From NCBI RefSeq assembly GCF_024166365.1, contig NC_064841.1, positions 27,768,001 to 27,832,000 of the forward strand: a stretch of DNA of 64,000 nucleotides, written 5' to 3'. The notes under the pieces are model-generated. The model saw nothing but the letters and a program-made list of their open reading frames with translations, searched no databases and had not been told where the DNA came from. The first letter of the stretch is position 1. Every line of letters starts with the position of its first letter. Positions 47,646 through 59,714 of the stretch are shown piece after piece. Origin of the DNA: Elephas maximus indicus (lineage: Eukaryota > Chordata > Mammalia > Proboscidea > Elephantidae). Made by a program: the position numbers and the translations under genes.

Positions 47646-47663
47646 AAAATGCTGGATTTTAGC
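47646..47663. repeat. Target-site duplication of plus-strand L1, copy 2
   Basis: AAAATGCTGGATTTTAGC; see 40671-40688. Confidence 0.75.
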
Positions 47664-48147
47664 TAATTTACATAGCTTGCTCGCTGAAAGTGAAGAGGAC
47701 TTGAAACACTCACTGATGAAGCTCAAAGACTACAGCCTTCAATATGGATTACATCTCCACATAAAGAAAACAAAAATCTTCACAACTGGACCAATAAGCA
47801 ACATCATGATAAATGGAGAAAACACTGAAGTCACCAAGGATTTTATTTTACTGGGATCCACAATCAACACCCATGGAATCAGCAGTCAAGAAATCAAATG
47901 ACGTATTCCATTGGATAAATCTGCTGCAAAAGACTTCTTTCAAGTGTTAAAAAGCAAAGATGTCACTCTGAGGACTAAGGTTCTCCTGACTCAAGCCATA
48001 GTGCTTTCAATCATCTCATATGCATATGAAAGCTGGACAATGAATAAGAAAGGCTGAAGAAGAATTGACGCCTTTGAGTTATGGTGTTGGTGAAGAATAC
48101 TGAACATACCATAGACTGCCAAAAGAATGAATAAATCTGCCTTGGAA
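47664..48147 (+). mobile_element. RTE LINE 3' region, truncated at both ends
   Basis: Coding-strand RTE from GCTCGCTGAAAGTGAAGAGG through GACTACAGCCTTCAATATGG to AATCTGCCTTGGAAGA. It lacks the 3' tail and passes directly into L1 3'UTR sequence at about 48147. Confidence 0.85.
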
Positions 48148-48412
48148 GATCTGCATCCCACTGTTGTCCTGCTCCATCAGGGATTCTCTGTTGTGTTCCC
48201 TGTCAGGGCAGTAATTGGTGGTAGCCAGGCAACATCTAGTTCTTTGGGTCTCATGCTGATGGAGGTTCTGGTTTATGTGACCCTTTCTGTCTCTTGGGCT
48301 CATATTTACCTTGTGTCTTTGATGTTCTTCGTTCCCCCTTGCTCCAGGTCGGTTAAGACCAATTTATGCATCTTAGATGGTCGCTTGCTAGTGTTTAAAA
48401 CCCAGACACCAA
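48148..48412 (-). mobile_element. L1 3'UTR internal fragment
   Basis: Matches the reversed L1 3'UTR at about 15855-16120 (GTTCTCTGTTGTGTTCCCTGTC-like, CTCTTGGGCTCATATTTACC). Neither L1 end is present, so it is a rearranged piece rather than a simple insertion. Confidence 0.8.
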
Positions 48413-48536
48413 GGCTATAAATCTTTATGGAACCACACTGCCACATCTTTCTCCCGAGGAACTGCTGAGCGTTTCAAACCACTAACCTTTCAGTTCACAT
48501 TCGAGCACTTCAGCTGCTGTGCCACCAGGGCTCCTA
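48413..48536 (-). mobile_element. AfroSINE, type A (long form), 3'-deleted
   Basis: The plus strand has TCTTTATGGAACCACACTGCC and reversed head GCTGTGCCACCAGGGCTCC. The common 3' tail is missing, again pointing to a rearrangement at 48.4 kb. Confidence 0.8.
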
Positions 48537-48549
48537 CTTAGACACATAG

Positions 48550-48850
48550 ATGAGAATATTCATTACAGCATTATTTGTAAGAGCACAAACCTGAAGCACA
48601 CTAAATACCTGTCTATGGGAGACTGGTTAAATAAATAAAACATCCAGACAATGTAAAACTCTATTTAAATGGGAAAGGGAAAGAGAAGACCAGGCATTGG
48701 GGTATATAGGGATGATGGTGAATTCCATGCCTCCCAAGTCTGAGATACATCAGAATACCTTTGGTATAGAAGGATAGGCACGCATACTTACAAGCATGTG
48801 TTTATTTCTATGTGTATGTATTTGGTGATAATAACATAATCCTTTTTCCT
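48550..48850 (+). mobile_element. Old L1M 3' fragment
   Basis: CATTACAGCATTATTTGTAAG, then CCTGTCTATGGGAGACTGG and AAATAAAACATCCAGAC, as at the end of L1M ORF2/3'UTR. Confidence 0.55.
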
Positions 48851-49569
48851 TGAAGGCTACAAAGGACACAATTTGTCTTGAAGTTATTGCAGCCACTTGT
48901 AGAGGTCAGGGAATAACGGCAAGGCTCTTCTGTGCTGGGCCCCAGGTGACCATTGTGACGAGGGCCTGCTTAGCCAAAAGGCACAGTGGGCACAGTGCCT
49001 GGGGTCCACAGTATTTCTAGGGGTTCACAAAAAATGTTTTAGTTTCTTTGAAAATAAGAAGGAAAAATAAACTTTTATGGCAGATAAAATATTTTAATAT
49101 ATAACATTAATATATTTATCTTTATCCCAGAGCAATACCAAAGTATAATTTTTAACTATTTCTTTATGGAGGTAAGAGACCACAAAGCAAAATATATAGG
49201 GCCCATGAAAGTTATAATGTGTCCCTGGATGTGGTTCTAGGGCAAGGCAGTATTTTTTAATCTGACTGCAAAGTTTTGAAGGAGGAAACAGAGTATCACA
49301 GAGAGATGGCCTCTTTGGGTTTCTCCACAGAAAAAGGAAGAGACTGCTTCAAAAAGTATCCTCATAAATTAATTCTTTCTGCTTCAAACCACAGAGTAGA
49401 CCCAAAACACAGGAAACAGGGCAGATAGCTGTTTCCTGCTCAGAGAGATGGCGTGCCTCCAACAGAACAGTCAGGGTGGTTGGCACACGGCATGGCGTGC
49501 TCAGATGCAAAGGAAAGCCCCAGCCAGGTGTTGTACCAGCAACATTATCAGATGTTTATAAAAAGAGAA
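48851..49569. other. Unassigned sequence
   Basis: No gene seen. The block 48975-49235 looks repeat-like but I cannot name it. Confidence 0.4.
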
Positions 49570-50011
49570 GCATACAATAGCAAAAAGATGAAAGCAACCA
49601 AGGTGCCCATCAATGGATGAATGGATAAATAAATTATGGCATATTCACACGATGGAATACTATGCATCGATAAAGAACAATGATGAATCCATGAAACATT
49701 TCATAGCATGGAGGAATCTGGAAGGCATTATGCTGAGTGAAATTAGTTAGTTGCAAAAGGACAAATATTGTATGAGACCACTATTATAAGAACTGGAGAA
49801 ACAGTTTAAACAGAGAAGAAAATATTCTTTGTTGGTTATGAGAGTGGGGAGGGATGAAAGGAGGGGGTATTCACTAATTAGATAATAGACAATAACTATT
49901 TTAGGTGAAGGAAAAGGCAACACACAATACAGGAGAGGTCAGCACAACTGGACTAAACCAAAAGCAAAGAAGTTCCCTGAATAAACTGAACGGTTCCAAG
50001 GTGAGCATGGC

Positions 50012-50040
50012 GGGGGCGGGGGGGGGAGGGCGGTTTGGGG
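50012..50040 (+). promoter_or_regulatory. G-quadruplex-prone tract in L1 3'UTR
   Basis: GGGGGCGGGGGGGGGAGGG followed by GGTTTGGGG gives four or more G-runs; the tract is longer than at the homologous site of the 17.7 kb copy. Confidence 0.6.
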
Positions 50041-50268
50041 ACCATGGTTTCAGGGGACATCTAGGTCAACTGGCATAATAAAATCTATCAAGAAAACATT
50101 CTGCATCCCGCTTTGGAGAGTGGCATCTTGGGTCTTAAACGCTATCAAGCGCCCATCTAAGATACATCAATTGATCTCAACCCACCTGGAGCAAAGCAGA
50201 ATGAAGAACACCAAAGACACAAGGTAATTATGAGCCCGAGAGACAGAAAGGGTCACATAAACCAGAGA

Positions 50269-50640
50269 CTACATCAGCCTGAGACCAGAAGAATTAGATG
50301 GTGCCCAGCTACAACCAATGACTGCCCTGACAGGGAACACAACAGAGAACCCCTGAGGGAGCAGGAGAGCAGTGGGATGCAGACCCCAAATTCTCGCAAA
50401 AAGACCAGGCTTGATGATCTGACCGAGACTGGAGGGACCCCGGGGGTCATGGTCCCTAGACCTTCTGTTAACCCAAGACAGGAACCATTCCCAACACCAA
50501 CTCTTCAGACAGGGATTGGACTGGACTATGGGATAGAAAATGATACTAGTAAGGAGTGAGCTTCTTGGATCAAGTAGACACATGAGACTATGTGGGCAGC
50601 TCCTGTCTGGATGGGAGATGAGGGAGCAGAGGGGGGTCAT
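50269..50640 (-). other. Antisense open frame in L1 3'UTR (123 codons)
   Basis: Homologous to the antisense frame at 17799-18188; they share WGLHPT, LLLPQGFSVV and RAVIGC. No sign of expression can be seen. Confidence 0.35.
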
Positions 50641-50805
50641 GCTGGCCGAAAGGACACGAAAATAGAGAGTGGAGGGAAGGAGAGTGCTGTTTCATTAGAG
50701 GGGGAGAGCAGCTAGGAGTATATAGCAAAGTGTATATAAATTTTTGTATGAGAGACTGACTTGATTTGTAAACTTTTGCTTAAAGCACAATAAAAATTAA
50801 AAAAA

Positions 50806-51219
50806 AGAATGTCCACAGAGTCAGCCTGAGATGGGTGTGCAGGGCTCTCCTTCCTTCTGGTTTTGTCCCCTTTTTTCTTTCCTGGCTTTTTACTCACCCC
50901 CCATGCTGGAGACCCATATGATCACAGCCCTGGGGGCTACTCTTGCTGGCCTCTGTGGTGGATCCTCACAGGGACAGAGCTTTTAAATTCTCTATAGAAG
51001 GAGGGAGAGAATAATTTTTGCCTCCAGAGGGGAGCATGGATGAGACAAACCAACTTGCCTCTTACCGAAATTCTACCTCACTGGTACAGTCTTAATGCAT
51101 TGATGTACCAAAAGACCATCCTCCTCCACTAGGGCAGAAGGAGAGAAAGGACCTGGAGGATGAATGCAGAGGACCAGGGGAAGGCCACCAGACAAAATAT
51201 AGGGGTGTTTTATCCCACG
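50806..51219. other. Unassigned sequence
   Basis: No gene or repeat recognised. Confidence 0.45.
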
Positions 51220-51670
51220 TGTCATGTATTGAATTGTGCCCCCCAAAAGATATATTAAAGTCCTAACTCTTGTACCTGTGAATGTGACCTTGTTTGGAGA
51301 AATAGCGTTTTTCTTTGAAGAAGTTATCAGTTAAGTCATAACGGAGTAGGGTGGTTCCTAGTCCCAATCCTCTCTAAGTGGGATTTTTCACAAAAGAGAA
51401 CAGACACAGAGAGCGGTGACACACAGGGGAAGACAGAGGCCACATGATGATGGAGCTAGATGCATCGGTAAGCAGCAAAGGAACGCCCAGAGTTGCTGGC
51501 AGTCACTAGAAGCTCGAAGAGGCATGAAACACTTCTTCTCTCGAAGCCTCCAGAAGGAATTAACATGGCTGATTCCCTGATTTGGACTTCTAGTCTCCAG
51601 AATGGAATGTTTTCTGAAGCTCGCCCAGGAAATTTGGTCCTAAGAGCAGCCTGCGACTTTGAGCTTCTTT
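51220..51670 (+). mobile_element. MLT1/MaLR-like solo LTR, old
   Basis: TGTCATGTATTGAATTGTGCC start, GTACCTGTGAATGTGACC, AGTTAAGTCATAACGGAG and CACATGATGATGGAG phrases in MLT1 order; right end approximate. Confidence 0.6.
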
Positions 51671-53199
51671 AGTGCTTACTGGTGCAATGAAGCTAGTGTA
51701 ACTTACAAAAACAGAGGCACCATGGCAGTGCCTCTATCTCTGTAGATAGAGAAACAGGCTGTTGTGAGCTGTAGATCTCCTGACTTCTTGCACAGGCAGA
51801 AACATGCTGAGGTGGAGTTGAGATAAAGCTGCGAAAGCTTCCCAGTGAACTGGGGGAAAGGTGGCTGGGCGACTCCTGCCAGGTGCAGTCCTTCACCTCC
51901 ACCCCAAAGAGGGTTGGAGGAGTTCTGTTCTCACTGACCATGAGGAGAGGCAGTTTCAAAAGACACCATGCTCCTGGGGGTGCCCTGAACCAGAACTATC
52001 CATTAGAGTAGCAGCAGCTTGGATTTCGCTTCCACCAGAAAGCAGCCTGAGCAAATTCTACTGCTCAGGTCCCAGGAAGAGGTTCCAAGAGTATCCAGCT
52101 ATTTTTACACCTCTCTAGCCCTTTCAAAAGCAAAAAGGGGAGATTTCCCATAGTCAACCCAGCACATATCCAATTGCCTTTGAGATGCCTGGACATATCC
52201 ACAGCAGTCTGTGAATGGTTCATTACATGCTTTCTGGTCTCAGCTCCCTAAGCAGGCTGATGATGGCAGTGACCTGGGCAGCAGAAGAGACCATGAAGGA
52301 CATAGAGCCAAGGTGGGGCTGAGCAGAATGGAGTACATCCATGCCCTGTAACCAGCAAAAGAAGACAAGTCCTGTCCTCACCACACTGAGGCCATGCAAC
52401 CACCCTGTGGGGATGGGGCGGAGGAGTGGTTCTGGGGATCCTGAGGGCTACATATCATTGGTCTAAGTGTAAGAGGTGCTGGAACTCAGTAATAGGGATT
52501 GATAGCAAAATCCTCATCGCAAAGCAGATAATGGCTCATCTCTGCCATGGCTAAATTGTTTTTATAACAGTTTCGTCACTATTCTACATAAAACGATTAC
52601 TAGCTCATAATGTCCTCATCAGGGTACAGGACAGGGCCCAGGGCTCCATTCTTGGCCCTGCTACTTGCTTAGTTGGATGACTCAGCGATCAGGACAGTGA
52701 CCCTTTTTTTGATTTTTTTTTTTTTTTTTTTTAGGCTTTGGAATCTCCATTTGTTAATGAGAATATAATAATGACCAATTACTACCATAAAAAAAAAAAA
52801 GAGAGAGAAGCAAACCTAAGACAAATCTTTGACAAAGGGGAAGTCTGAGAACTGTACTGTCAAGGAGCAGAAAATCATGAAGGAAATGGCGCAGGTTAGT
52901 ACAGATTAGACTAGTATAATGCAGAACAGTGTCTCTGGGTGAGCTATTCTACCTGCACAGAAATGGAATGGATATCAAGTCAATCAAAATCATCTGGAGA
53001 ACTTTTACAAAGCGAGGAACCCCACTAAAGAGTCTGATATCTACTCTCTCAGGGAAGTTTCCATAGCTGCCTTTAAAAACCACTGCCATAGTAAGTTACT
53101 GATACTGCTGGAATTGATATTTCTCAGTGTGAGGGATCAGGGGAAAAAAAACAATCCTGATAACTGCCGATGTAGAAGAAGACAAGGGAATGCTGAGAT
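51671..53199. other. Unique sequence, no gene seen
   Basis: Open frames at 51693-51959 (minus) and 51861-52118 (plus) overlap and match nothing I recognise. Homopolymers: T-run near 52714-52732, A-run near 52789-52800. Confidence 0.45.
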
Positions 53200-53315
53200 A
53201 AGAACCAATACTTTCTTAATATTTACTATGTCTAGGCACTATAGTGCTTTATATATTTTAACACATTTGTCCTCCCGATAATCCTACAGGGGAGCTACTA
53301 TCACTACCCCATTTT
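53200..53315 (-). mobile_element. MIR SINE, left part
   Basis: CTATGTCTAGGCACTATAGTGC, AATCCTACAGGGGAGCTAC and ACTACCCCATTTT fit the reversed MIR; continues at 55965 on the far side of the RTE and LTR. Confidence 0.6.
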
Positions 53316-55459
53316 TGTTGTTGTTAAGCCCCGTTGAGTCGGATCCAACACATAATGACTCTATGCACAGAAGAATTAACACTGCCTGGTCCACACCATT
53401 CTCACAATTGTTGCTATGTTTGAACCCATTGTTGCAGCCACTGTGTCAATCCATCTCACTGAGGGTCTTCCTTTTCTTTGCTGACCATATACCTTATCAA
53501 GCATGATGTCCTTCTACAGGAAGTGGTCCCTCCTGATAACGTGTCCAAAATACTTGAGACAAAGTCCCTCCATCCTTGCTTCAAGGAGCACTCTGGCTGT
53601 ACATCTTCCAAGACGCCTATTCAATATTCTTCACCAATGCCATAATTCAAAGGCATCAATTCTTCTTCAGTCTTCCTTATTCATTGTCCAGCTTTTACAT
53701 GCTTATGAGGTGATTAAAAATACCATGGCTTGGGTCAGGGGCACCTTAGTCCTCAAAGTGACATCTTTGCGTTTCAACAATTTAAAGAGGTCTTTTACAG
53801 CAGATTTGCCCAATGCAATATGTCCTTTGATTTCTTGACTGCTGCTTCCATGGGCATTGGTTGTGGATCCAGATAAAATAAATCCTTAACAACTTTAATA
53901 TTTTCTCTGTTTATCACAATGTTGCTTATTGGTCCAGTTATGAAGATTTTTGTTTTGTTTATGTTGAGATGTAAACCATACTGAAGCTGTAGTTTTTGAT
54001 CTTTATCAGTAAGTGCTTCAAGTCCTCTTTGCTTTCAGCAAGCAAAGTTGTTAATGAGTCTTCTTCTAATCCTTATGCTGTGTTCTTCTTCATATAATCC
54101 AGCTTCTCATATTATATGCTCAGCATACAGATCGAATAAGTGTGGTTGAAAGGATACAACCTTGATGCACACCTTTCCTGATTTTAAGCCACACGGTAAC
54201 CCCTCTTTCTGTTCAAACAACTGCCTCTTGGCCTATGTACAGGTTCCTCATGAGCACAATTAACTGTTTTGGAATTCCCATGCTTCACAATGTTATCCAT
54301 TATTTGTTATGATCCACACAGTTAAATGCCTTTGCACAGTCAGTAAAACACAGGTAAACATTTTTCTGGTATTCTCTGCTTTCAGTGATGATCCATCTGA
54401 CGTCAGCAATGATATCCTTGTTCGATGTCCTCTTCTGAATCTAGGTTGAACTTCTCGCGGTTCCTGTCAGATGTACTGCTGCAACTGCTTTTGAATGACC
54501 TTCAGCAAAATTTTACTTGTGTGTGACATTAATGATATTGTTCAATAATTTCCATATTCAGTTGGATCACCTTTCTTGAGAATGGGCAAAAATATAGATC
54601 TCTTCCAGTCAGTTAGTTGGCAAGGTAGCTGTCTTCCAATTTTTTTGGCATAGACGAGTGAGCACTTTTAGCACTGCATCTGTTTGTTGAAACATCTCAA
54701 TTGATATTTCCTCAATTCTTGGAGCCTTGTTTTTCACCAGTGCCTTCAGTGCAGCTTGGACTTCTTCCTTCAGTACCATCGGCTCTTGATCATATGCTAC
54801 CTCTGAAATGGTTGAATGTCGACCAATTCTTCTTGGTACAGTGACCCCATGTATTCCTCCCAACTTCTTTTGATGTTTCCTACATCGTTTAATATTTTGC
54901 CCATACCCAGTAAACCCAGTGCCATCGAGTCAATTCTGACTCATAGTGACCCTATAGGACAGAGTAGAACTGCCCCATAGAGTTTCCAAGGAGCACCTGG
55001 CAGATTCAAACTGCCAACACTTTGGTTAGCAGCCGTAGCACTTAAACACTATGCCACCAAGGTTTCCATTTTGCCCATAGAATCCTTCAAAATTGCAATT
55101 AGAGGCTTGAATTTTTTCTTCAGTTTTTTCAACTTGAGAAATGCTGAGCGTCTTCTTCCAATTTGGTTTTCTAACTCCAGGTCTTTGCACATTTCATTAT
55201 AATGCTTTACTTTGTCTTCTCGAGCCGCCCTTTGAAATCTGTTCAGTTCTTTTATATGATCATTTTTTCCTTTCACTTTACTCTATGTCCAAGTGCAAGT
55301 TCCAGAGTCTCTTCTGGCATCCATTTTGGTCTTTTCTTTCTTTCCTATCTTTTTATTGACCTTTTGCCTTCTTCACTTATGATATCCTCCTACAACTTGT
55401 TTGTTCTTCAGTCATCAGTGTTCAATGTGTTAAATCTATTCTTGAGATGGTCAAGGAAG
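53316..55459 (-). mobile_element. RTE LINE, 5'-truncated, inserted in a MIR
   Basis: Starts with the RTE terminus (plus strand GTTGTTGTTAAGCCCCGTTG). RT fragments include 54609-54863 (EVQAALKALVKNKAP) and 55049-55276 (upstream linker). Frames are heavily broken. A SINE is nested at 54906-55067. Second-longest RTE copy of the window. Confidence 0.88.
54906..55067 (-). mobile_element. AfroSINE, type A, nested in RTE, 12-bp duplication
   Basis: ATTTTGCCCATA at 54894-54905 and 55068-55079 bounds a 162-bp SINE, the same length as the copy at 15357. The plus strand reads CAGTGCCATCGAGTCAATTC to CACTATGCCACCAAGG. Confidence 0.95.
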
Positions 55460-55464
55460 CTATT

Positions 55465-55964
55465 TGTCATGGGTTGAATTATGTCCCCCACCCCCAAATT
55501 GTGTGTATCAATTAGGCTGGGCCATGATTCCCCAGTATCATGTGACTTTCCTATATGTTGTAAATCCTGTCTCTATGATGTTAATGAGGGAGGAAGGGCG
55601 GCAGTTGTGTTAGTGAGGCAGGACTCGATTTACAGGATTGGATAGTGTCTTGAGGCAATCTCTTGAGATAAAAGATAGAATCAAGCAGAGAGACAGGGGG
55701 ACCTCATACCACCAAGAAAGCAGCACCAGCAGCAGAGCACATCCTTTGCACCTGGGGTCTCTGCACCTGAGAAGCTCCTTGACCAGGAGAAGATTGAGGA
55801 CAAGGGTGTTCCTCCCAAGCTGACAGAAAGAGGAAGTCTTCCCCTGGAGCCAATGCCCTGAATTTGGACTTTTAGCCTACGTTACTGTGAGAAAAGAAAT
55901 TTCTCTTTGTTAAAGCCATCCACTTGTGGTATTTCTGTTACAGCAGCACTAGATGACTAAGACA
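55465..55964 (+). mobile_element. MaLR-type solo LTR
   Basis: TGTCATGGGTTGAATTATGTC start, GACTAAGACA end, same family as 5790-6298 (shared GTAAATCCTGTC-like, CAAGCAGAGAGACAGGGGG-like and CCACTTGTGGTATTTCTG parts). GCTATT lies before (55459-55464) and 2 bp after (55967-55972), an imperfectly placed duplication. Confidence 0.75.
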
Positions 55965-56095
55965 CCGCTATTACTATCTCATTTTACGGAGAGAGAAACT
56001 GAAGCCCCAGGAGGTTAGGTAACTTTACTAAAGTCACATAGTAAGTAGCAGTGCTGGGATTCAAGCCCAGGCAGCCTGGCTCTGAAGTTGGTATG
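55965..56095 (-). mobile_element. MIR SINE, right part
   Basis: ATCTCATTTTACGGAGAG, AGGTTAGGTAACTTTACTAAAG and GTGCTGGGATTCAAGCCCAGG are classical reversed MIR. It continues the piece ending at 53315. Confidence 0.75.
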
Positions 56096-57013
56096 ATTAC
56101 TAGTCACTGAGTAGAAAAATCAGCAGTTAAAATGAAACTCACATATAATACCCGTGCAAGTGAGTTATTTGGTAAATCTGTGTATTTTGCTCATAATGTC
56201 ATTCGGGTTTTTCCTCAACTAACTCCTTGTTTTATAAAGCTTTAGAAAAGAACTCCACTTTTCTATCATTGAATTAGCAATTTTTAAATCCTGGGTGGAA
56301 TCCAGCACTTTGTCTGGAGGTACCTAGGAAGGACTATCTTGTTTCAAGAAAAACCTGCCAAATTATTAGGTAACTAAGCTGCTACTTTTTAAAGAGATCC
56401 ATATGTGTTGAAATAAGTCTGGACTGACTTATTTTGGAAAGATTTATTCTATGCTTCAACTTGTTTTTATTCTCCCCAGACACTGGATTATAGTATCCAG
56501 TCAAGCAGAATTCTCAATAATTGGCTCTGAACATAAAGTACACAGCAGTATACCAGCTTTCTCTAATTAACCATACCCATCCCAGAGGAAAAAGAGAGCC
56601 TTTGTTCTCTGTATTTTCTCATTTTTCATTGCTTTACTGTGAAGTAGAGTAGTCTGTGGTGGCACCAACCTCCTCTTTCTTCAGCCTCACTGCCCTGCCG
56701 TGCTTACCTGCTCACACACTTGCCTTGGCTGCTCAGCTTTTTTACGCTGTCTCCTGCCCCTTCCCTGACCCTAATGAGAATTTTACTTCTCAAGGAAGAA
56801 GGCTGTCCTTTTGAAAGCTTTGTTCTTTGTTAAAGGTGATTCAGCCATCTAGAAAGCATGAGCAATGCCTTTTATCTAAAGGCTCACCTCCAAATTGACT
56901 GTCTAAACATAAAGCCAACCTGAATTTAAAGGTGGACAATAAATTGGTTTACATGCCAGTGTTCTGTCCAATTGCAAATAAAAATGGACCTATGACAAGA
57001 ATTGTGGAAGACA
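56096..57013. other. Unique sequence, no gene seen
   Basis: No exon-like frame or repeat recognised. Confidence 0.5.
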
Positions 57014-57024
57014 GTGAGGGGTAG

Positions 57025-57236
57025 TGGAGTCCCTGGATGGTGCAAACGGCTAACGTGCTTGGCTACTAACTCAGAGGTTGGCGGCTCAAGTTCACTCAGA
57101 TGAGCCTTGGAAGACAGGCCTGCCAATCATTTTGAAAAAATCAGCCATTGAAAACCCTGTGGAGTGCAGTTCTTCTCTGATACAAATGAGGTCACCATGA
57201 GTTGGAATCAACTCTACGGCACCTGGTTGGTTTTTG
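57025..57236 (+). mobile_element. AfroSINE, type B, 11-bp duplication (one mismatch)
   Basis: Starts TGGAGTCCCTGGATGGTGCAA, has the GGCTCAAGTTCACTC B-box region and ends CATGAGTTGGAATCAACTC plus GGCACCTGGTTGG. GTGAGGGGTAG (57014-57024) and GTGAGGGGAAG (57237-57247) are the duplication. Confidence 0.92.
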
Positions 57237-57289
57237 GTGAGGGGAAGCAAAGTGCTTTCTCTGCAGGGCTATAATGGCGCAGGAATACT

Positions 57290-57990
57290 GTTATGTCTTC
57301 TACTGAAGTGTGTGTGGTATTTATTGTTACTTTGTGGTTGCAAAAATAATACATAATTACCATTGCCATTTGGAAAATACAGAAAAACAGTAAGATGAAC
57401 ATAAAATATTCCAGTCCCATATCCAGGGATAATACATAGTAATCCTCTTAACACATAGGTGTATATACATCCAGTCATTAAAATAACAGCATGTTCTAGT
57501 CACTATTTTGTTACATGTTAGTTTTTCCCTCTAACCAATATACTTTGATTTTCTCTGAAGTCATTAGATATTCTTCTACCACATGATTCTTTATTGATGG
57601 ATTTGGTCCACAAATCGAACTTAACATAATACACTTAATATACATATTTATATAGAACCACACAAAATTACCATTTTCATAGGTCTAAACAGCTGAATAT
57701 CAGCAAATTTATGTTTCAAACTAATACTTTCCTATTGCTGTATTCTTAGGTTATTTCCAATTTTTAAAAATTTTATAAATAATGATGCAATGAACATTTT
57801 GTACATAAATCTCTTTGCAAAATGCTGATTGTTTTCCTAGGATAAATTCCTAGTACTGGAATTGCTGGGTCAAGGGGAATGGGCATTTTTATGGACTTGG
57901 ATACATGTTTACAACTTTCCCTTTAGATAGTGCTGATTTATAATCTCTTCGTCAACTTCACTGCTATTTTTTAAAACTCAATTATGGCGT
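57290..57990 (-). mobile_element. Old L1M fragment
   Basis: The plus strand has GCAATGAACATTTTGTACATA, TCCTAGTACTGGAATTGCTGG and TAATCTCTTCGTCAACTTC, reversed L1M ORF2-end phrases. Left boundary uncertain. Confidence 0.55.
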
Positions 57991-58424
57991 TCAGCTAACC
58001 TTTATATTAATACCATGAAATCATGTGTTGTTGTTACCTTCCCAGCAGTCTTCCTTCCAGTTTATAATGCATCAAACGGTATTTTTGGCAGTTCAGAGTC
58101 TTCGTAAATCCTTAGTTGATGCAGGTGTGAGCTTGCTAGACTCCACTCACCCAGTGTTTTTAGTTCATGGGAGCCTAGTTAAGGAACTGGAGGTAATGTC
58201 TCAACTTCCCACTCAAGTCACTTCTTTTAGGCTGCATTACTGGGCACAATTCCAAGCAATGTCCAGTGCCAAATTTATAGTAACCAAGTAAGCTTCCACT
58301 GGAAGATGTAGAAGTCACAATTTCAGTCTGTTTCCCGGTTGTTGTAGATAGAGAGAGGTAATAGAGCAAAGGAAGGCTGAAGTGGGCCTGGTATGGGTAC
58401 CTCTATGCGTATCTATATGTGTTG
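57991..58424. other. Unassigned sequence
   Basis: The frame 58025-58291 (88 codons) has no recognisable family. Confidence 0.4.
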
Positions 58425-58427
58425 GGG

Positions 58428-58590
58428 AACTCTGGTGGCGTAGTTGTTAAGAACTTGGCTGCTAACCAAAAGGTCAGAAGTTCTAATCCACCAGCTGCTC
58501 CTTGGAAACCCTATGGGGCAGTTCTACTCTGTCCTTTAGGGTTGCTATGATTCAGAACCGACTCAATTGCACCTAACAACAACAACAATA
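58428..58590 (+). mobile_element. AfroSINE, type A, with RTE-style tail
   Basis: GGAACTCTGGTGGCGTAGTTG head, AGTTCTAATCCACC B-box, CTATGATTCAGAACCGACTC tail ending CACCTAACAACAACAACAAT, the RTE terminus type. Confidence 0.92.
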
Positions 58591-59714
58591 TGCATATGAC
58601 TGTATATTAGAGAATCCTGAAGCTCACTTTTCTGCAGCTAACAATTGGTGTAAAGGAAAGATGTTAGCACCTGCCATTATTCCCTGTAAAGTAACAAGTT
58701 TAAAAAAAAAAAAAGTGAACCAACCATAATGGGATCAAAAGCTTGGGGAACAGAACCTGTGTATGAAAAGTTTCTTGCTTGAAAACCTCATTGTACTTTG
58801 GGAATTATGGCAAGAAGCTTTGAAGACATGGCTGCACTTGACTTGAAAAATGTAATCCAAAATATTTTTACTATGTGAACATCCGACAATTTAGGCTAAA
58901 CATCTTTGCAAACAAAGGAAACCAAAAGCAATTTTTCTTCTATACGCTGTCTTGGTCAATGGTACTTCAGTTGCCATTTTCTGAGCTTTTGGAAATTCTT
59001 TTCTATGCAAATCATATTACTTATCAGCCTCAAAGGTCTTATTTTGCCAGTGGACCTTAACTTGTAATTGCTAGTTTTATAGCTTTTAACTGCTTTTGGG
59101 AAATTGCTTTCAGGAGACAAGGAAAGCCTGTAATGACCCTTAGACTCAGATTAAACTACCTAACTTTGAAAGAGAATCCTGCGATAGAAGGTTTACAACC
59201 TAACAGAAAATATATCTACATGATGTGCTTGCTCATACAGGAAAGAGACAACATGAACAAGGGGTTGTTGAGTCATATGAAGAAATTACAGTCAACGTAG
59301 TCTTTCTCCTTTCCTGGAATAGGCTAAGCCATCAAAAAAAAAAAAAAAAAAAGCCATACTAAATGTTTTTTCTCATAAAGAAATATATTTTAAAAATCAT
59401 CTGCACCTCTCCCCTATTCAGTTGTATATTTGTAAATCTGAAATAATAGATGAGTGAGTACTGCATGTTTTTTGCGAATAACATGCCCATGTAAATAATG
59501 TGCCCACACATACAACACATGGAGCAGTGCACTTACAAAAATAGCAGAAGGTGAAAGGTTGTAGTTGGCAGAAAAACCCTACAGTTCATACATTATTTGT
59601 GTAAAAATACAGTATTCTGATTATTAATAAAGAAATGGAATTTCTAACTTAAAAGCATTTAAAACAACACTGAAATAATAATTATTGAATCCATAAAGAC
59701 TTTTTGAAAAGACT
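58591..59714. other. Unique AT-rich sequence
   Basis: No gene or repeat recognised; A-runs near 58701 and 59335-59353. Confidence 0.5.

Larger units (their letters stand above)
49570..50805 (+). mobile_element. L1 LINE 3' end, 5'-truncated
   Basis: The sense strand covers the last codons of ORF2 (GGTGCCCATCAATGGATGAA, stop near 49785), then a full 3'UTR with G-rich tracts (49845-49868 and 50012-50040), AATAAAAATT and an A-tail. Same young subfamily as 15259 and 17665. Confidence 0.9.

Noticed and set aside
50230..50559. 109-codon sense-strand frame in the L1 3'UTR
   Set aside because: The homologous region of the 17.7-kb copy has a frameshift and early stop, so the sense frame is not kept between copies.
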